DNA of 64,000 bases, taken from Gigaspora rosea. Taxonomy: Eukaryota; Glomeromycota; Glomeromycetes; Diversisporales; Gigasporaceae. The first letter of the stretch is position 1; every line of letters begins with the position of its first letter. The stretch lies in NCBI GenBank assembly GCA_003550325.1, contig QKWP01000351.1, positions 282,144-346,143 on the forward strand. The letters run 5' to 3'. The translations under genes were made by a program, and so were the position numbers. This document shows, in pieces, positions 21,716 through 31,742 of the stretch. The notes under the pieces were generated by a model. That model saw only the letters and a list, made by a program, of their open reading frames with translations, had not been told where the DNA came from and did not search any database.

Positions 21716-24700
21716 AGTGTATCCAAGGCATTAGCTCGATGGTGGGCATTTTGGGCTTCTTCTTGGAAAAAGCATAATAAAGCAGCATTGGTAGTTTCCA
21801 AGGTTTCAATTCTTGCTTGTAATTGTTTTATCAATTGATCCTGTTGTTGTACTTGTTGTTGAAGCTGATAAAACTGTGAACCATCATCGATTTCCTTAAC
21901 TGTTTCTTCAGCAGGTGGAGAGTAAATTTCTGGGTCTGGAAGTTTGCAATCATCACAATACCCTTGATTTGCATTCAATTCCTCTTGGTGTTTAACATGT
22001 AAACATTCCTGACAGAGGTCAACAGGAACTGTAAAGTTTCTTCGAAGTACAGCGAGGGCATACTTCTGGTCATAGTCTGGGTGGCTAGTGTCGAAGGATT
22101 CATCTAAAATTGCTTGTAGCGGGTCAATATCATTTTCTGATAGTAAGTCTGATTCAGCTTGCAATATAAGTTGCATTTCCTCATAGCTCCAGGGTTGAGT
22201 TATGCGGTCAGAGGTTAGAGGTTCTAGGGCCTGGGCAATGGTCTGGTCATTTTCATCCAAGAGAATCTTCGCAAGTCGGTAAATTCTGGTCTGGTTCATT
22301 TCATATTGGTGTCCGGCATTCTTTGTTGATTCAGTATAACGTTTGATTCGAGTCCAGAGGTTATAATTAGGATTATACTGGATATCCTGGCTAGCCTTGT
22401 ATGCGTAAAGGTGTTCTAATTCACAAAACCATAATTCTTCCCGAAGACTGTCTAATTGACACATTCTAGGTCTTGTATCTGCTTTATTACATACTTTGCA
22501 ATTAACAAGCATTCCACGTCCTTCACCTTGGGTGAAGAAATGGATACTCCTAGGGTCTTCTCGGTCTAGAGCACAGTGAAAGTCAGAATAGCATCCAGGG
22601 CAAACAAGTTTCTCTTCAAGAAGTCTAAGGACTTCAGGTCTGTTAGGAACTCTACATTGACAACAATGGTGGGTACGGCGAGTGCTATGGTTAGGTAGGC
22701 GATTACTATCAACTTGATCAAGAGTACATCCACACTGGTAAACCAAATTTTGTCTTTTCCAAGTGGCAAGAGGACAGTAGGCTTCAATATGTCCTAACGT
22801 ACTGCATCCTCTGCAGACATTATTGGGGCAGTCCCTATATAGGTGGTTGGAGTCATGACAAGTAGGGCAGGTGGTACGTCTTGGGGCTTGTTTAGGGCAT
22901 TTAACAGCGATGTGGCCAAATTCCTGGCATCGATTACATTGGTTGGTAGGACAATTTGCAAAGAGGTGGTCAGGAGAACCACAATTTCCACAGACACGCT
23001 GTTTAGGAGCTTTTCTGTTTCTACGGCGAGAATGATAAGTGGTCCATTCATTTTCTTCTGGTGAGAGAGATTGGTCTGAGTCTTCTCGATCAAAAGTATA
23101 AGCTTCTCGAGGATATAAGTATTCTGGTTCATAAAGGTCTAATTCATCTGGTGCAGTCACAGTGGGTTGACTGGGTAGAGGTTGGTTACTTTCATAAGTA
23201 GTAGGGATAGTATGTTTCTTGTTTTCCCATTTAAAAGTATAACAACCATTTTTCCAATTATAATTTGCTTCCACTTTTTGATTCCAGTCATTGCCTAATA
23301 GAAGAGAGTAAGAAGTAGTGTCTACTACTTCTACAGTAAGAGGGATAGTAATGTGATCAATTTCAATTGGCAGGTCTTTTATAATCCCTAAAGGCCGAGT
23401 GGAAGTTCCAACTGCAGGAACAATAAGGCTGTTAGAGGCCTTTTCAATAGTCAATCCAAGTTCTTTGACTGCCTTGTGAGCAATCATGCTGATTGAAGCA
23501 CCACTATCAATAATAGCTTGGTAAGGTTTATTCTGAAGAGAGACATTACATTTGACAGGTGTAGTATACGCAGGGGTTTGAACAAGGTTGGCATTTTTGG
23601 CTTCCTCATACAGGTGAGTAGCCAAGGCACCTCGGATAGATGGATTATTGAGTAGCGTTTTCCACTTGCTAGCAGTAAGAGAGGGTGTCTGAGTCTGATT
23701 TTGTGTAAGATAATTAACACTTCGATGATAAGGCGAAGGAGATCGATTAGAGGAGTTTTGGTAAGAGTGATAGTTATCATTATTTCGGCTTCTATAATTA
23801 TTATCTCTAGATTGGCTTCTAGGACGAGAATTATTGCGACTGCGAGAACGGTCTCTGTTATTGGAATAGCGATCAGAAGAGCGACCATTTCGGTCCCTAT
23901 TTTGGTTGTTATTTCTGTTCCGGTTATTGTTATTATTATTACGACGAGAATTGGATCCTTGTCGTTGGTCCTGTTTTCTACTATTGCAATCACGAATAAA
24001 ATGTCCAGTGCGTCCACAATAATAGCAGATAGGAGGCTCTTTCATTCGAGGGGTTTGGGCACGGTTGTCAGCATAATTAACAGAAGAGGTAGGTGTGGTC
24101 TGTGTCTGGGCTAAATTAATACTAAGCTTAGCAATTTGGTCTGTAAGTTGTTGAATAGCTTGGTCGGTATTGGTAGTAGGGGTAGTCATTAATTTTCCAG
24201 TTTCCCAGCGGAGGGCTACTTCAATAGCATCGGTCAGGGTATTAGGTATAGCAGCTTGAACATTAACTGCATACTCAGAACGTAAGCCTTGGATAAAAAG
24301 TTGTTTAACAAAATCAGCGGGAAAAACACCGGTTGGGTCCACTTTCGTTTGCAATGTACGAAATCGGTTGACATATCCATCCACCGTTTCTGTGGGTCCT
24401 TGCTTAATTTCGAAAAGTTGTTTTTGCCAAAGGGCCTTTTGCTTAGTAGTATAGAAACGTGTCTTAAAAAGATGCTGGAAACTTCGGTTCTGGTTGTTGT
24501 TATCATTAAAAACATTGGGTGCCGGGTTTAAAGCAGTATACCAGTCTAGAGCAACACCTTTAAGGTACACAGGAGCAAGCTGAAGTTTCCGTTCAGCACT
24601 CCATCGGTTGGCAGTAGCGGCTCTTCGAAATTCCTTCAGCCAGTCAGCAGGGTCTTGGGTTCCGTCACCGTAAAAATCTGCAACAGTAATAAGAGTTTTC

Positions 24701-25269
24701 TCAGAGCCTTGTCCAAGGGCATTGGCAAGATCAGTTATTGCTTGCGCAGCATCTCGTAAAGCTTGATCACCCATTAGGTTTTCTGGTTGGTTAGGAGGTA
24801 AGATAGGGTTTAATTCTTCAACAAGAGGTTGTAAATTTATTTCCTCGGATTGTGGAGGAGAGTCAGCTCTAACAATAGTAGCGTCTTGGTTTTGAATATA
24901 ATGGTCGAGAGGGTCAATTAAATTTTGGTCGTTAAGAGGAGGAGTATTAAGTAATGGAGGTGTATGGCGTGGGGTAACGTTTATATCTAAATCAACAGTT
25001 GGGTAATATTCAGTTACAAGAGGAGATGGAGGAACAGTTGTGCGAGCAAGAGAAAAGGTTTGTTGTAAATAGCAGAAGAGGCGATTTCGTGGAGGAGGAG
25101 TAGTTTCCTGAGTATAATGATATGGAATTTCTGAGATAGGTGAAGAAGGAAGTGCAAGGCTTGGAGGGATTGGTATATAAGTATTAGTGGAAGAACCAAC
25201 ACCAGTATCAGCTAATTGTTCAGGTCCTAAGGTGAATATAGATCTGGGTGGAGAAACGTCAAAGTTCAA
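21700..25269 (-). CDS. Gypsy gag-type polyprotein with protease and extra zinc knuckles
   Basis: 1189 codons. A Pro-rich N-terminal part leads into a retrotransposon-gag capsid region (DPADWLKEFRRAATANRWSA, VALDWYTAL), a CCHC knuckle (CYYCGRTGHFIRDC), an Arg/Asn/Ser-rich stretch and a retropepsin-like domain (AIIDSGASISMI). Unusually, four more knuckle-like motifs follow the protease (CGNCGSPDHLFANC, CNRCQEFGHIAVKC, CPTCHDSNHLYRDC, CRGCSTLGHIEAYC), then further Cys/His-rich sequence and a Gln-rich coiled coil near the C-terminus (QLQQQVQQQDQLIKQLQARI). This places an added nucleic-acid-binding module between protease and reverse transcriptase. Confidence 0.85.
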   Translation of the reverse strand: MNFDVSPPRSIFTLGPEQLADTGVGSSTNTYIPIPPSLALPSSPISEIPYHYTQETTPPPRNRLFCYLQQTFSLARTTVPPSPLVTEYYPTVDLDINVTPRHTPPLLNTPPLNDQNLIDPLDHYIQNQDATIVRADSPPQSEEINLQPLVEELNPILPPNQPENLMGDQALRDAAQAITDLANALGQGSEKTLITVADFYGDGTQDPADWLKEFRRAATANRWSAERKLQLAPVYLKGVALDWYTALNPAPNVFNDNNNQNRSFQHLFKTRFYTTKQKALWQKQLFEIKQGPTETVDGYVNRFRTLQTKVDPTGVFPADFVKQLFIQGLRSEYAVNVQAAIPNTLTDAIEVALRWETGKLMTTPTTNTDQAIQQLTDQIAKLSINLAQTQTTPTSSVNYADNRAQTPRMKEPPICYYCGRTGHFIRDCNSRKQDQRQGSNSRRNNNNNNRNRNNNQNRDRNGRSSDRYSNNRDRSRSRNNSRPRSQSRDNNYRSRNNDNYHSYQNSSNRSPSPYHRSVNYLTQNQTQTPSLTASKWKTLLNNPSIRGALATHLYEEAKNANLVQTPAYTTPVKCNVSLQNKPYQAIIDSGASISMIAHKAVKELGLTIEKASNSLIVPAVGTSTRPLGIIKDLPIEIDHITIPLTVEVVDTTSYSLLLGNDWNQKVEANYNWKNGCYTFKWENKKHTIPTTYESNQPLPSQPTVTAPDELDLYEPEYLYPREAYTFDREDSDQSLSPEENEWTTYHSRRRNRKAPKQRVCGNCGSPDHLFANCPTNQCNRCQEFGHIAVKCPKQAPRRTTCPTCHDSNHLYRDCPNNVCRGCSTLGHIEAYCPLATWKRQNLVYQCGCTLDQVDSNRLPNHSTRRTHHCCQCRVPNRPEVLRLLEEKLVCPGCYSDFHCALDREDPRSIHFFTQGEGRGMLVNCKVCNKADTRPRMCQLDSLREELWFCELEHLYAYKASQDIQYNPNYNLWTRIKRYTESTKNAGHQYEMNQTRIYRLAKILLDENDQTIAQALEPLTSDRITQPWSYEEMQLILQAESDLLSENDIDPLQAILDESFDTSHPDYDQKYALAVLRRNFTVPVDLCQECLHVKHQEELNANQGYCDDCKLPDPEIYSPPAEETVKEIDDGSQFYQLQQQVQQQDQLIKQLQARIETLETTNAALLCFFQEEAQNAHHRANALDTLCQNF

Positions 25270-25503
25270 TTCAGTTCTCCCTAGTTGATTTTGAAAATCG
25301 AATAGAAGGTTTTCAGTCCTTGGTCGAGTTGAAGCAGGTGTAGAAGGTAAGAGGTCCTCAATGTGAAGATCAAGTAGAGTAGCTTCAAAATTAAGGGGTA
25401 AGGTAGGTGCAAGAGTATAGGGGGTATGTGCAAGGGGTAGACCAGCAATAACTTCTTTTGGGTCTAATAGGTCGTTGTTATAGCGGCAACTAAAAACAAT
25501 ATC

Positions 25504-25776
25504 TCAAGCAGCAGCTCTAGCAGTATTATAATCAGTAGCAGCAATTAAAATACAGTAAGAGTCGTTTGTCTTTTGTGAGTATTGGGTAGCAAAATAATTG
25601 TCTCGATACGTTCCCCAGAATCGGCGAAAGGGACGGTATAAATTGGCAACAGGGTAACAGATAATACAGGATAAATCAGGATGGTAGGCTTGCAAAACGT
25701 CTACCGCAAGTGAGGAAGGATGACTTGTTTCGTGTACTTCAATTTGTTCTAAGTATAGTTCATACGCTCTATTCAT
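25504..25776 (-). CDS. Short open frame in the gypsy leader
   Basis: 90 codons between the 5-prime LTR and the gag frame. It includes HPDLSCIICYPVANLY and other ordinary-looking protein sequence but no family I recognise. It may be the start of the structural region or an unrelated leader frame. Confidence 0.4.
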   Translation of the reverse strand: MNRAYELYLEQIEVHETSHPSSLAVDVLQAYHPDLSCIICYPVANLYRPFRRFWGTYRDNYFATQYSQKTNDSYCILIAATDYNTARAAA

Positions 25777-26081
25777 ATAGAAAAGGCAGTTCCCAAGTCT
25801 TAAGGAAACTAATAAAAGAATAATAAAATACCTCCAAAATAAAAGGTTAGTAGTAAGTTGTTAACAAAACTTTAATCTCCTAAATATAGTAAATAGTTAG
25901 TATCCAACAAAAAGAAAATTCTAAGTAAGTTGTAAAAGAATAATAAGAGTGCAATCAACAGCAAGAGGGTTAGTAACAGCCAAAAAAATAATTAAATTTC
26001 TGCCAAAAGTAATAATAAGATTTCCAAATTCTTTAATAATATTCAATAATTTAAATAGGCTTTTCGCCAAAAGGCACCAAA

Positions 26082-26672
26082 TGGTACAGTACCGGAAGCC
26101 TTCTTTAATTCCGATAAAGTAACAATCACACAGCTCCAGAGATCCCTTACTTTGGGTGTGAAGCGGTGTGCAAGAGGGAAGTATAGTTTCTTTTATGTCT
26201 ATAAGAAACTACACACTTCTCTGAGGCAGTTTGGTATAAAACAACAAGAGATAATAAACAGTTTATTAATTTAACAAGAGGGCTATTCCAAGGTGTCTGT
26301 TCCTTAGAAATCCCAAGAGTTTATTAATAATAAGAGAGGAGGATAAAAAATAAAAAGGTAAAAATAAAATACAATGTCTGGATCTGTCTAAAACTAAGGG
26401 AAATAAGGTGGGTTTATATATCTATTGAGCTAAGCGTCGCTAAGCGTCGTTAAGCGTCGCTAAGCGTCATTAAGCGTCACTAAGCGTCGTTAAGCGTCGC
26501 TAAGCGTCATTAAGCGTCGCTAAGCGTCGTTAAGCGTCGCTAAGCGTCATTGAGTGTCATTGCACATCAATTTCGCATATCACTATTACTAAATACAGTT
26601 ATTACAAAATTTCCTTATTAAGTTCTAATTTTCAAACTAATTTCTACCAAAATTAAAACCTATTCTATAACA
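26082..26672 (-). repeat. 5-prime LTR of the gypsy element
   Basis: 591 bp. It contains a TAAGCGTCG-type minisatellite at about 26427-26552, shorter than in its partner. A tRNA-primer-like site TGGTGCCTTTTGGCG lies just inside (about 26064-26079 read on the minus strand). Confidence 0.9.
26427..26552. repeat. TAAGCGTCG minisatellite in the 5-prime LTR
   Basis: About fourteen imperfect 9-10 bp units of the same type as 17655-17840. Confidence 0.9.
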
Positions 26673-27162
26673 ATATAATAATGATATTGTAATCGAAATA
26701 TTCAATTATTTATAAAGATTTGGGGTTTAAGAGAATATTAAAGCTTTATTAAGATAAGTGGATATTGTACAGCTGAAATCTATCTTTAACAAGGTCTTTT
26801 GCCTAGCATTTTTATAGCTTTTTCCTTCTATTTAATCATTGATATCATTTTTTTTAGATAATATGGTAACAAATCTCAAAGTTGGTCGATATCATGTATG
26901 ATAATCAGTATACATCGATATCTATCGATTGTATTCGTGATGGCACTTGCATATCAATGACACGACCAATCGGGGTGCTAATAGTGTAACGATTATTATA
27001 TAGTGCAGGGATTCAGCAATAATGAATAAACATACATGCAATAAATAAATTAAGAAATAAATAATAAATAATAAACAATAAATAAATATAACTCTCCTTA
27101 TAACTATACTGTAAAACTCATCCCGTAATAATTATCTCTTAAGGGGCCCGTGACCGTTATGG

Positions 27163-27414
27163 CAGTGTTGTCACTTGGACGTTTTTTGGACATTTTGGAC
27201 ATTTTTTCAAATTAAAATTACTTAAAATTTTATTAATATAATCTATTTTAATGTTTTCACCAATAAGTCCAGCACCTAAAAAAATATATAATTATATATT
27301 TTTTTAAATTACTTTATTAATTAGTTAAACATGGGACATAGGCTTGGACAATTTTGAACAATCTTGGACGTTGGACAAAAAACATAGTATGGATACGTCC
27401 AAGTGACAACACTG
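27163..27414. mobile_element. hAT-type MITE with CAGTGTTGTCACTTGGACG ends
   Basis: 252 bp. Ends CAGTGTTGTCACTTGGACG and CGTCCAAGTGACAACACTG are perfect inverses. Perfect 8-bp duplication CGTTATGG (27155-27162 and 27415-27422). CAGTG termini with 8-bp duplications are a classic hAT pattern. The interior repeats TTGGACATTTT-type words. A single similar end (GTCCGATGACAACACTG) lies near 46018. Confidence 0.88.
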
Positions 27415-27511
27415 CGTTATGGTACATATCGGTGTGCTGATAGTTCATATTACTACTTAATACTATCTAATATATAATACTATCTACTAATTATACTACC
27501 TACTATATTAT

Positions 27512-27830
27512 GGGTGGCAATCAATTAATCAACAATCACTTCACCGATATAACATTTCACTGACAATTATTCATCGACACGTTCATTTTACCGACAGCTT
27601 ATTTCACCGAGTCTCATTTCACCAACAAAGTAATTCTGGTCATTGTCGTTAGGGTCAGGTAGAATTAGGTAGAATTAGGGTTAAAGTTAGTGTGCTTTTT
27701 GAAAAAAAAAACTTGTCGGTGAAATGAACTTCGGTGAAACAAACTGTCAGTAAAATGAACTTGTTGGTGAGTATTTGTCGGTAAAATGTTATATCGGTGA
27801 AGTGATTGTCAGTGAAATAATACGGACCCC
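27512..27830. mobile_element. Inverted-repeat MITE of TTCACCGA words
   Basis: Arms CAATCACTTCACCGATATAA near 27534 and its inverse ending near 27808. The interior consists of TTTCACCGACAA/TTGTCGGTGAAAT-type words in both orientations. A diverged relative lies at 43145-43450, which also finishes with AATACGG-CC. Confidence 0.65.
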
Positions 27831-27893
27831 TATATTATACAATACAATCTACTATATTACAATATACTTCAATCATTTTTATTATTAAAATAG

Positions 27894-28432
27894 ATAGAAG
27901 GTCAAAGTTGACCTACATTTTTTCATGGTATTGCTACTGTAGTTACAAAATTATTCAAATTGTTCAACCTGATCATGTTTTCTTCAGCCAAAAAGATATC
28001 CAACAGTGTACAGTTATTAAGAATTTAATTCAAGATTTGCACTTTCTATTGGAATTGCATATAGAACCAATATTATGAGAGGAAGATAGGTTAGCTACGA
28101 GTTCTAGAAATAAGTATCTCACAACTGAAATGCAAAAAGTTGTCACAATATTATATCAAAGCCTGAACGTGGTAAAGCATGCATTTGAGCAAAATATTTG
28201 TGATCAAAAAAATCTTCTTGCACCTGTACTTGATCTTATTGAAAATAAATCCAAGTTTATTAAAAATCAGAATTTGGATTTTTCTATAAAGTTAGATTAT
28301 TTATCACTTGCAGATCCTGAAAGTTTGCAAGAACTTGATGAAGTCGATGAAAATGGTACTATTTTATCTAGTGCTCTATATATTGGAACAACAAGGATAC
28401 TCAACAATTTATTGCTAAATTGTAAAATATAA
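27894..28432 (+). pseudogene. panC: panC exon 3 (C-terminal part), with stops
   Basis: Starts after AATAG with IEGQS, then TGA, then PTFFHGIATVVTKLF. The frame then shifts by one missing base to IVQPDHVFFSQKDIQQCTVI. TGA recurs between HIEPIL and EEDRLATSSRNKYLT. The tail ends ALYIGTTRILNNLLLNCKI and a TAA, like the usual RLIDN end. 539 nt is one short of a whole number of codons. From 28130 the frame is open to the end. Confidence 0.88.
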
Positions 28433-28555
28433 TTTTATATATATCAGCCATCCGATTTGTCATATTATTTTAATTGTAAATTTTTTTAGATAATGTATAT
28501 AAACATATAAAATTACTATAAACTTTGAAGCTTTGCTGTTTCTTAACCTATATAT

Positions 28556-28673
28556 TACTGTATTTTTGCGAAATAACGCACAGGGATGAAATTATGAATT
28601 TTGGCCTAAATTAAGCTTAATTCGGGCCATTATTCGAAATAACGCCCATGCTCGTTATTTCGCGAAAATATGA
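28556..28673. mobile_element. Small MITE with TATTTTCGCGAAATAACG-like ends
   Basis: Left TACTGTATTTTTGCGAAATA and right TTATTTCGCGAAAATATGATA are inverses with a few changes. GAAATAACGC words recur inside. The same end type occurs at 37546-37768. It lies just downstream of panC exon 3. Confidence 0.6.
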
Positions 28674-30467
28674 TAAATATATTTTTGGCAAAAAAATTTT
28701 TTAACAATTTTAAAAAAAAGATTTTATATAAAATTTTGTTCTAAGCAAGTTTATTTAATAGATTATTTTTTGTAAAAAATGAGTTCTAATCTTAACAATT
28801 ACAGTTTTTTATATGAAGCTTTTTTTTTTTTACTAAGATAATCTATTTTGTGCTTTTAAATAGAGTTGTTTAGTATGACAAAAACTACCTTCTCAGATCA
28901 TATCGGCTAATTTGTGGAATTGGGCCTTTTTTTGTAGATCCCTCAAATTATAATAAACCAATCAGAATCATTAGATTTAAGAAATAATTTTTTTATACAT
29001 ACTTTTTTAGAACGTTCAGCTCCAATAAGCAAACTTGAAGTTTTCATATATAACATATTCAAATAATCCCAGTTAATCTCACGCCGTTGTTTTGCTACTC
29101 ACTATAAAGTTACGCTGAAAAAATATATATTATTAAAAGTATAAAATCACAAGGCTGGCTAAATTCTACACGGTTAACGAAAAAAAATGACAAAACTGAA
29201 AAGCAACGATTCAGTAAAGGTAAATGTGTTGAGCGTACGAGTTTATTTAGTTGTTATTATATGTATTGTATAGAAACTTTAATAAGCGAATTATAACTGA
29301 TACTGTAACTAACTTTTTATTTTACTTTTTTTATATACCTTTTAAGATATAAGATCGTAAGAATACGTATATACCTGTATATAAATATAGAGAGGTCTCC
29401 GGTAATAAATAATAATATATTATAGAAATCTTATGATACGTATTTGGGTTTATATTAGAATTAAAATCAATTGTATCAAAGATTATAAATTTTTATTATA
29501 ATCTACAGTTAGAATTTATTAATACGAATTAATAAAAAAAAATATTGATTTACTACCAGAATTTCGGGTAGTCATTTTTAACTTTGATGTTTTATATTTT
29601 ATTTAATTTTGTTTCATTTTAAATTTTTTTTTTGCGAGTTTTATAACCAGATGTGTCGTTATAGTTAGACGTATCGTTATAGTCAGATAGATGTATATAT
29701 GTGTCGTTAAAGTCAAACGTGTCGTTATAACCAGATGTGTCGTATAGCAGGATACGGAGTCGATATAACCAAAGTGATGTATAATAAAGTTAGGGTACCA
29801 CGTATTAAAAAACAATGTTGGAATATCCAATACCGGTTAAAAAAATAACTGAAAAACAACTGGCATCATAGCATGGTACATCTTCTGAGATACAAGGCAC
29901 AAAAACCCAGGATGCGCTGAACCGAAGTTACTTCTCCTTTGTAAAAAAATAAAAAAAATAGTAGAGATAAAAAAAAAAAAAATTGTCAGAGACCATCTTT
30001 TTTTTATCACAGACTTGCGTTGATTGACTAAAATTTAATACACATTTCGCAACATGAAACTTTAGCAAAATTACTTACTTCAATTAATAGTAGTACTTGT
30101 GCACGATCTCTATACCAGTAGTGGTTACTGTAAATGTTACGAACTTGAATAGGATACAGCAGCTAAATTGCTGGCTAGAATAATGCAAATAAATCTAAAT
30201 GGGAGATATATTGCGATGGTAAGTGTTATATTATAAACATGAATAACAGTAGCCAGTACTAGCTATTCGGGTCGTTAATTGAATTTCTACCTTTCAGAAT
30301 ACGGTAAACACAGTTTAAAGACCACTAAGTAAGTGAACTGATTATTTCGTTAATCCACTGATTATTTTGTATATAGGTTCTTTTAAGTGTAAACTATATG
30401 CTTATTAATTTTTACAGTTTTTGCATTCATCTATCGGTCTTTGTATTACGTTTTGTCTTAAATTAAA
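28674..30467. other. Gene-free region with a small tandem repeat
   Basis: No gene is recognised. At about 29637-29760 an 18-20 bp unit around GTGTCGTTATAGTCAGA recurs about six times with variation. A short poly(A)-rich patch lies at 29940-29985. Confidence 0.45.
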
Positions 30468-30469
30468 TA

Positions 30470-31740
30470 CAGTGCCCGCCGTAAGTATCCGACCCCCTAT
30501 AACACAAAGAGAGGCAAGATAAAACTTTATTTTTTTTTTTTATTAAAAAATACATGATTCGTTTAGACTACTAATACATTGTGTAATCCCCATTGGCTTC
30601 AATTAAAGCCTCAACCTGCCTTTCCATACTACGGACTAATTTAGTAGCAAGTTCACAGGTTAATGCATTCCACTCTTTTACCAAACACGATTTTAATCCT
30701 GCAAGAGTTCTAATTTTTTTTCTTGCTATTTTAATTTTTAACAATCTCCAAACATTTTCAATAGGATTTTGGTCGGGGGAAACAGATGGCCATGGAAGAA
30801 CCTTGACGTTGTTTTCTTCCTTCCAATCCTTTGACAAAGTTGCACAATGCTTCGAGTCGTTGTCTTCTTGCAAAATCCATTTATCCGAATTGGCCCCAAA
30901 AAGAAGCTCAGCAGACGGGAGGAGACCTTGTTCATATATCTTAACCATATATTTGGCATTCAAGTTGTGCTGAAAGTAAATCAGCTTGCCAAAGCCCGAA
31001 GACGAAAAACAACCCCACACGTTGAGCTTCAACGGATGCTTCACGGACCGCCATAATTTACGCCGCCCAGACCACTGCCAGGTTCTTGGATGCGGTTGAT
31101 TCAAACGGAATGTACTTTCATCTGTAAATATTACCTGGTCCCAGTCGAAATCCTGATGATCTTTTGCCCATTTTAGCCGTTTCTCTTTGTGCTTCTCTGT
31201 GAGAAGTGGTTTGGAAAGTTTCGCCATATATTTTGCCCCACCTTCACGTAGACGCTTTTGAATAGTGCGTACACTAATGCTAACATTCCGTTTTTCCATT
31301 TCCTGTTGTATTTCAACAGCAGTTACATTTTCTTTGTCACTTGCAAGCTTAAGGATCTTTGCATCTTGCCGCGGAGTGGTGATCCGATTTCGACCAGGTT
31401 TTTGTTCATCATTTAAATTTTTTGTTTCCCCCCATTTTTTTACCCAATAAAGCGCAGTAGACTTACTACAGCCTACAATCTTTGCTGTAGCACCAAGCCC
31501 AAGCTTCGGACCTTTGGAATGATAGTGCAAAAAAATGATTTCATATCGCTTATGCAGCGGAAGAGGCATTTTAAAGGTTCAGAATTTGGGCGGAGAACAT
31601 TGCTCTGGTAAATGGATAAATTGCCTGCAAATGGTAAGAATGATCAGCGTTTGCATCATTATTTGTCGTGAGAAAATTTTAAGGTTGTATGTACAATGCA
31701 CGTGAAGTTACACCGGGTCGGATACTTACGGCGGGCACTG
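30470..31740 (-). mobile_element. Tc1-type DNA transposon, apparently intact
   Basis: 1,271 bp. Both ends carry at least 26 identical inverted bases starting CAGTGCCCGCCGTAAGTATC, flanked by TA on each side (30468-30469 and 31741-31742), the invariable Tc1/mariner target. One uninterrupted transposase frame fills the interior. Perfect ends and an open frame suggest a recent insertion that may still be mobilisable. Confidence 0.93.
30571..31569 (-). CDS. Tc1-family transposase, DD34E
   Basis: 332 aa, a normal Tc1 length. The N-terminal part (about residues 5-115) has paired helix-turn-helix regions (GATAKIVGCSKSTALYWVKK; VSISVRTIQKRL) with a GRNR hook-like link at 59-62 that binds the terminal repeats. 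The catalytic triad is D150 (VIFTDEST), D236 (LQEDNDSKH) and E271 (PIENVWRLLK). The 34 residues between the last two give the DD34E class. The frame starts at MPLPLHKRYE, the first Met, 171 bp inside the right end, and stops 101 bp from the left end. No stop or frameshift is seen. Confidence 0.93.
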   Translation of the reverse strand: MPLPLHKRYEIIFLHYHSKGPKLGLGATAKIVGCSKSTALYWVKKWGETKNLNDEQKPGRNRITTPRQDAKILKLASDKENVTAVEIQQEMEKRNVSISVRTIQKRLREGGAKYMAKLSKPLLTEKHKEKRLKWAKDHQDFDWDQVIFTDESTFRLNQPHPRTWQWSGRRKLWRSVKHPLKLNVWGCFSSSGFGKLIYFQHNLNAKYMVKIYEQGLLPSAELLFGANSDKWILQEDNDSKHCATLSKDWKEENNVKVLPWPSVSPDQNPIENVWRLLKIKIARKKIRTLAGLKSCLVKEWNALTCELATKLVRSMERQVEALIEANGDYTMY

Positions 31741-31742
31741 TA

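Larger units (their letters stand above)
17305..26672 (-). mobile_element. Ty3/gypsy LTR retrotransposon, nearly whole
   Basis: A 9.4-kb minus-strand element in panC intron 2. LTRs lie at 26082-26672 (5-prime) and 17305-17955 (3-prime), starting TG and ending CA. ATAT flanks both ends (17301-17304 and 26673-26676). Internal parts in order: a gag-type region with a CCHC knuckle and aspartic protease, RT-RNase H, integrase, and one further frame of unknown role. RT-RNase H before integrase gives Ty3/gypsy. By eye the LTRs differ by about 2-3% outside a variable minisatellite, so the insertion is young. The main frames are long and the copy looks nearly whole, treated here as a fossil. Confidence 0.92.
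6865..28432 (+). pseudogene. panC: Pantothenate synthetase, transposon-inflated and broken
   Basis: Pantoate-beta-alanine ligase makes pantothenate (vitamin B5) from pantoate, beta-alanine and ATP. Three exons are recognisable: 6865-7036 (start not found), 16235-16485 and 27894-28432. They meet at GT-AG borders in consistent phase (phase 1, then phase 0). Conserved blocks occur in order: GFVPTMGSLHEGHLSLI, VSIFVNPVQF..EDLDKYPR, GTFVEVKGKSHQ, FFHGIATVVTKLF, IVQPDHVFFSQKD and ATSSRNKYLT. Introns are 9,198 bp (LINE plus nested elements) and 11,408 bp (pogo-like MITE plus Ty3/gypsy). Exon 3 has TGA at 27909-27911 and at 28076-28078, both where the family has arginine, and a one-base loss near 27955. 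The coding length of about 320 codons otherwise fits the family. Exons 1 and 2 are open. A recently dead copy is the simplest reading. Confidence 0.85.

Noticed and set aside
22566-24531. Several frames of 73-177 codons on both strands
   Set aside because: Shadows of the gag-type frame in other phases.
30593-31450. Plus-strand frames across the Tc1 element
   Set aside because: Antisense to the transposase.
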